Shown here piece after piece: positions 60,887 to 64,000 of a DNA stretch of 64,000 nucleotides (its first letter is position 1; each line of letters starts with the position of its first letter). The translations under genes were made by a program, and so were the position numbers. Source of the stretch: Serinus canaria (Eukaryota > Chordata > Aves > Passeriformes > Fringillidae). A model generated the notes under the pieces. It had not been told where the DNA came from. It searched no databases and worked only from the letters and a program-made list of their open reading frames with translations. The stretch covers positions 6,547,072 through 6,611,071 of the forward strand of contig NC_066329.1 in assembly GCF_022539315.1 (NCBI RefSeq), written 5' to 3'.

Positions 60887-63800
60887 CACACACACACACG
60901 CACACACACACACATATAGAGGGAGAAAATTTCTCTCTGAAAATCCAAACTATTGCCCTCTATAACAACTGAAAAGAGCCTGACTGAAATTTTCAGGAGC
61001 TTTACTTCAAGGTCTGAACTTTGCACTTCATAGAAAAAATTCCACAGAGCAGCTGAGTTACTCTCAAGCAATACAAGCCTGTGTGGGCATTGAGAAGTGC
61101 CATGCTCGGGGATTCCAGTTCCACACTGCCAGGTGCAGGGCTGCACAGAGGGACTGCCTGCCCAAGTACCCCACAGTGCTTGAAGGTAAACACTGAACCT
61201 CCCAGCAGGAACCGCTGGGTCAGTCACCAAGGGGTTAATGGGCGCCGAGTCCCACTGTAACCAATTGAAAGCTATTTTGATTAATGATGTCACAGGCCAA
61301 AGGGCAGGGCACCCTGGGCAGACACCTAATTTATTTAAGCCTCTGAAATAACTCAAAGAAGGGAACATTACTGGATTACATGTCACACTTAAGGAAAATA
61401 TTCATCATTGCTCCAGCCAAAAGACTAATGATCCTGTAAGCAGTACCTGGTTCCGAGAGTGAAGATGCAAATCCCCAGTGAAAAGCAACGAAAACAACGG
61501 CATCTGTTAATGCCAGTTATTTCTTTAATAGGAGAAGAAATATTAAAATAGACACTGGGATTATTATCACCTCATGTAGGCACATCTAAGAAATGTATCC
61601 AACAGGGTATGCAGATATTTCCAAGTACTGTCTGCTCCTACAGGATTTGTTTGCTCAGCATTCAATTTAGATAAAGGGCATAAAGAACTAATTTTTACCA
61701 GTATCAAATTATTGAATGAGGTCAAACTCGCTAGCTGTCAGTGTCATGATACAAACCTGTAGTGGCCAAAGGCTCACTGCCTCTACTAATGGTCCAGACT
61801 CTTCTCCCACTGGTTATTCTGTGCTCTGGGGGGAGTTAAACTAAAAAGAGATGGGTGGTCTGAGCTACACAACTTCTGAGTACCAGCCTCATGTACTTCC
61901 TCAGCCTAGAAAAGTGTCTGAGGAATAGAGCTCAATAAGCAGGGAACAACACTGCTCCTTAAAAGAAGGAAACCAAGGGGAAATCCTTGTAACTTTAGGA
62001 AATCCCCTATATCATCCTTCTGAATGGGTCTGTCCACACCTGGGACCTTGGAGGAGCTGCCTTCCTTCCTTTAAGATCCTTTTTCCTTTGAAAAGGTAGG
62101 GACATGCTCTGGCTAGAAAGGCCCACAAAGCAGGTTTCTCACAGTGCCCAGAATTACGAACAATTTTTCTGTCAAAATTTTGATTTGGTAAAATAATATA
62201 ACATCAGAGCAATGAATACCTTGATTCATACATTGCATCAGATACATGCGAATTGATGTTAACTCATCAGGTATTTTGGATGAAGAATATCTGGTTTTGG
62301 ATACCAGATATCAAAAAATGTTTTAAAAAATCTGAATGAGCATTCCAGATTTTATTTGTATTTAATAAAGGGTAAAATCTTCAAAGCAAAACTAAGTATT
62401 TGATAGGTACTTTTAAGTTTAAAGAAAACCCTCAGTTTAAGCATAAAAAGCCCCCACAATTATTTGTGCTGCTCTTCTATGAGCACAAGACTCCCTCAGA
62501 GCTGGGCTTTCACAGAAGTTGTAGCTGTCATCAGGCAGTGAAAACACATCAGCTCCTCTCCCTCCTCCAAGCGGGATGGTGGCTTCCACAGGAGCTCCTC
62601 ACTCTTGTGCAGATGGCAGAGGCAGGTGAGTGCTCAGCATTTTGGGAATGCCAAGCAAAACCCTTTCTGTTTTTTTGCTGTGGGGACTGCACTTTAGCTG
62701 TGAAAAACAGTAATTTGTAAGTGAGACCTACGATTGGTATGGCTTAAAACCAAGTCCTGTTTCCTATGAAAAGTAGGTCTCCCACACTACTTCTTCCTAA
62801 GTTTCCTAGCCATATGAAGTGTAATATTTCAATGGGTACATGAACTAGAACAATAGAAGTTATTGAAAGATCACTGGAGCTCTTGGTCTGAGCCTGGACT
62901 CACCAAGCAGTGCTTCACAATGGCCTATTTCAATTCCCAATAACAGACACTGCTGGAGAGAAGTCTCAGCATTCATGTTCTGTTTCAGTAGAAAAATTAA
63001 ATTATAAATCATTGCTCTTCCTAAGCAGAACATTTTGTTGTTGCATTTGGATAATTGTCAAGGAAGGAAGAAAAGGTGATCTGCTGTCAACTCAACAGGA
63101 ATAATTGCAATAGTTTATATAAAGTAATAACTCGGTATTTCCAGTTTCGACATGTATTATTCTTGTTGAATTATTTTGTTTGCACCATTATGCAATATGA
63201 TGCCTTCCCCAAGGAGTGCAAAAAATTTAAGGGAAGACTATCCTTACTCCTACAAATCCTACTCCACCCAATTAGTAATAGCAAGAAGGTGTGAAACTGA
63301 AGGGACAATGTATTTAAGAACAGGAATCTTCAAAACAAAGAATATCTTTAAGGACAAACCTAGAAAAATAAGGGGGGAAAGTGCTCAAAAGAACAAAATA
63401 AATAGCTGCAAGCTTTTTGACTGCTTAGGAGAAGCCAGTGAGGCTTAATCTACAAGCCTAACCTCAGTTGCTTTCTGCTCTATAATAAAGTTTCTCATTC
63501 ACACTGCTGCTGGCAGTTTACCTGAACTGCAGAAAAATATGATGGTACCTGGCTGCAGCCCCCAAACTCTCACTGGCCAACCACCTCAAGCACTCTTCCT
63601 TCAGACCTTTATGGGGCTCTCCCTGTCAGCTTCTGTTTCAACTTGTTAATTTTCTGTGCCATAAGCAACATCAAATAGTCTCTTAGGCAACCCCTGAGTG
63701 CTGGGCTGGGAGTGCTCATCTGCCGGGTATGTCTGTATTGCCCAACACGGCCGTGTACAAAGAAATCCTGGAGGGCCTCTGTTCAGGAAGGGGTGCAGCT

Positions 63801-64000
63801 GGGTGAGCTCGTGTTCTCCTGGTTTATGGTTACAGGGTTACTCAGAGAGCCACTTCCAGTGCAACCACAGAACAGAATGCAGAGCATCACTTTGGTACAC
63901 CACATGCAATTATTTCCCTAAGGGTATCCTCTTCCTCATGCCTCTAAACCAAGTTGCACATATTTGTAAAAGAGCAAATACAGCTGTGAGACTCTAAGAG
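60576..64000 (-). other. GNB1L: GNB1L upstream intron sequence
   Basis: The gene must continue to the right because the N-terminal WD repeats are missing. I looked on the minus strand for the preceding exon (the part ending in MCLRLWQ-like sequence in mammals) and did not find it, so this whole stretch is probably one intron. It contains the CA/TA microsatellite at 60841-60917 and otherwise AT-rich unique DNA. Confidence 0.65.
60841..60917. repeat. CA/TA dinucleotide microsatellite in a GNB1L intron
   Basis: CA units run to about 60872, then TA units (60873-60885), then CA again with one CG (60900), flanked by AT-rich sequence from 60815. It is likely to be polymorphic and can form Z-DNA or cruciform structures. 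Confidence 0.95.

Noticed and set aside
60805..61386. A 193-codon minus-strand frame ending in a Cys/Val/Tyr/Ile repeat
   Set aside because: The repetitive end is the translated CA/TA microsatellite and the rest has no WD or other domain. It is not a GNB1L exon.

Overview
The window is vertebrate chromosomal DNA. It holds one complete developmental gene, TBX1 (T-box transcription factor, + strand, coding exons from 33901 to 43746), and the last two coding exons of its conserved neighbour GNB1L (WD-repeat protein, - strand, 55459-60575). The two genes converge tail to tail, as TBX1 and GNB1L do in the human 22q11.2 region. Short introns, very GC-rich exons, no recognisable SINE, LINE or LTR copies and a TBX1 protein very close to the mammalian one suggest a bird, or at least a sauropsid. 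The species cannot be told from the sequence alone.

Layout: (1) 1-28170 is a gene-free flank with ordinary vertebrate base composition. I find no exon in it, only a few motif-dense patches that could be enhancers. (2) 28171-29449 is a very long polypyrimidine tract built from several repeat units and split by a CpG-rich wedge (28410-28775). A CpG-dense but AT-rich strip follows (29450-29790). (3) 29800 to about 38100 is a large CpG island. It contains the probable TBX1 promoter (TATATATAA at 32224), a probable noncoding exon 1 with a GTGAGT donor at 32521, and the first coding exons. (4) 33901-43746 carries eight coding exons that join in frame to 511 codons plus stop. The T-box is complete (about residues 140-327) and is encoded by five exons. 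(5) 43747-55458 lies between the two genes and contains a small isolated CpG-rich islet at about 48010-48300. (6) 55459-64000 is the 3' part of GNB1L, with a CA/TA microsatellite at 60841-60917.

The most useful observations are these. The TBX1 N-terminus can be made in three ways, because the exon starting at 35100 has two in-frame acceptors and its own ATG overlapping the first acceptor. The intron at 38836 uses a GC-AG splice site. Homopolymers A40 and T25 flank the second coding exon in opposite sense and could pair in the pre-mRNA. The 1.3 kb polypyrimidine block sits about 3 kb upstream of the probable promoter. I found no wholly new gene system. The value of this window lies in gene structure and regulatory sequence.
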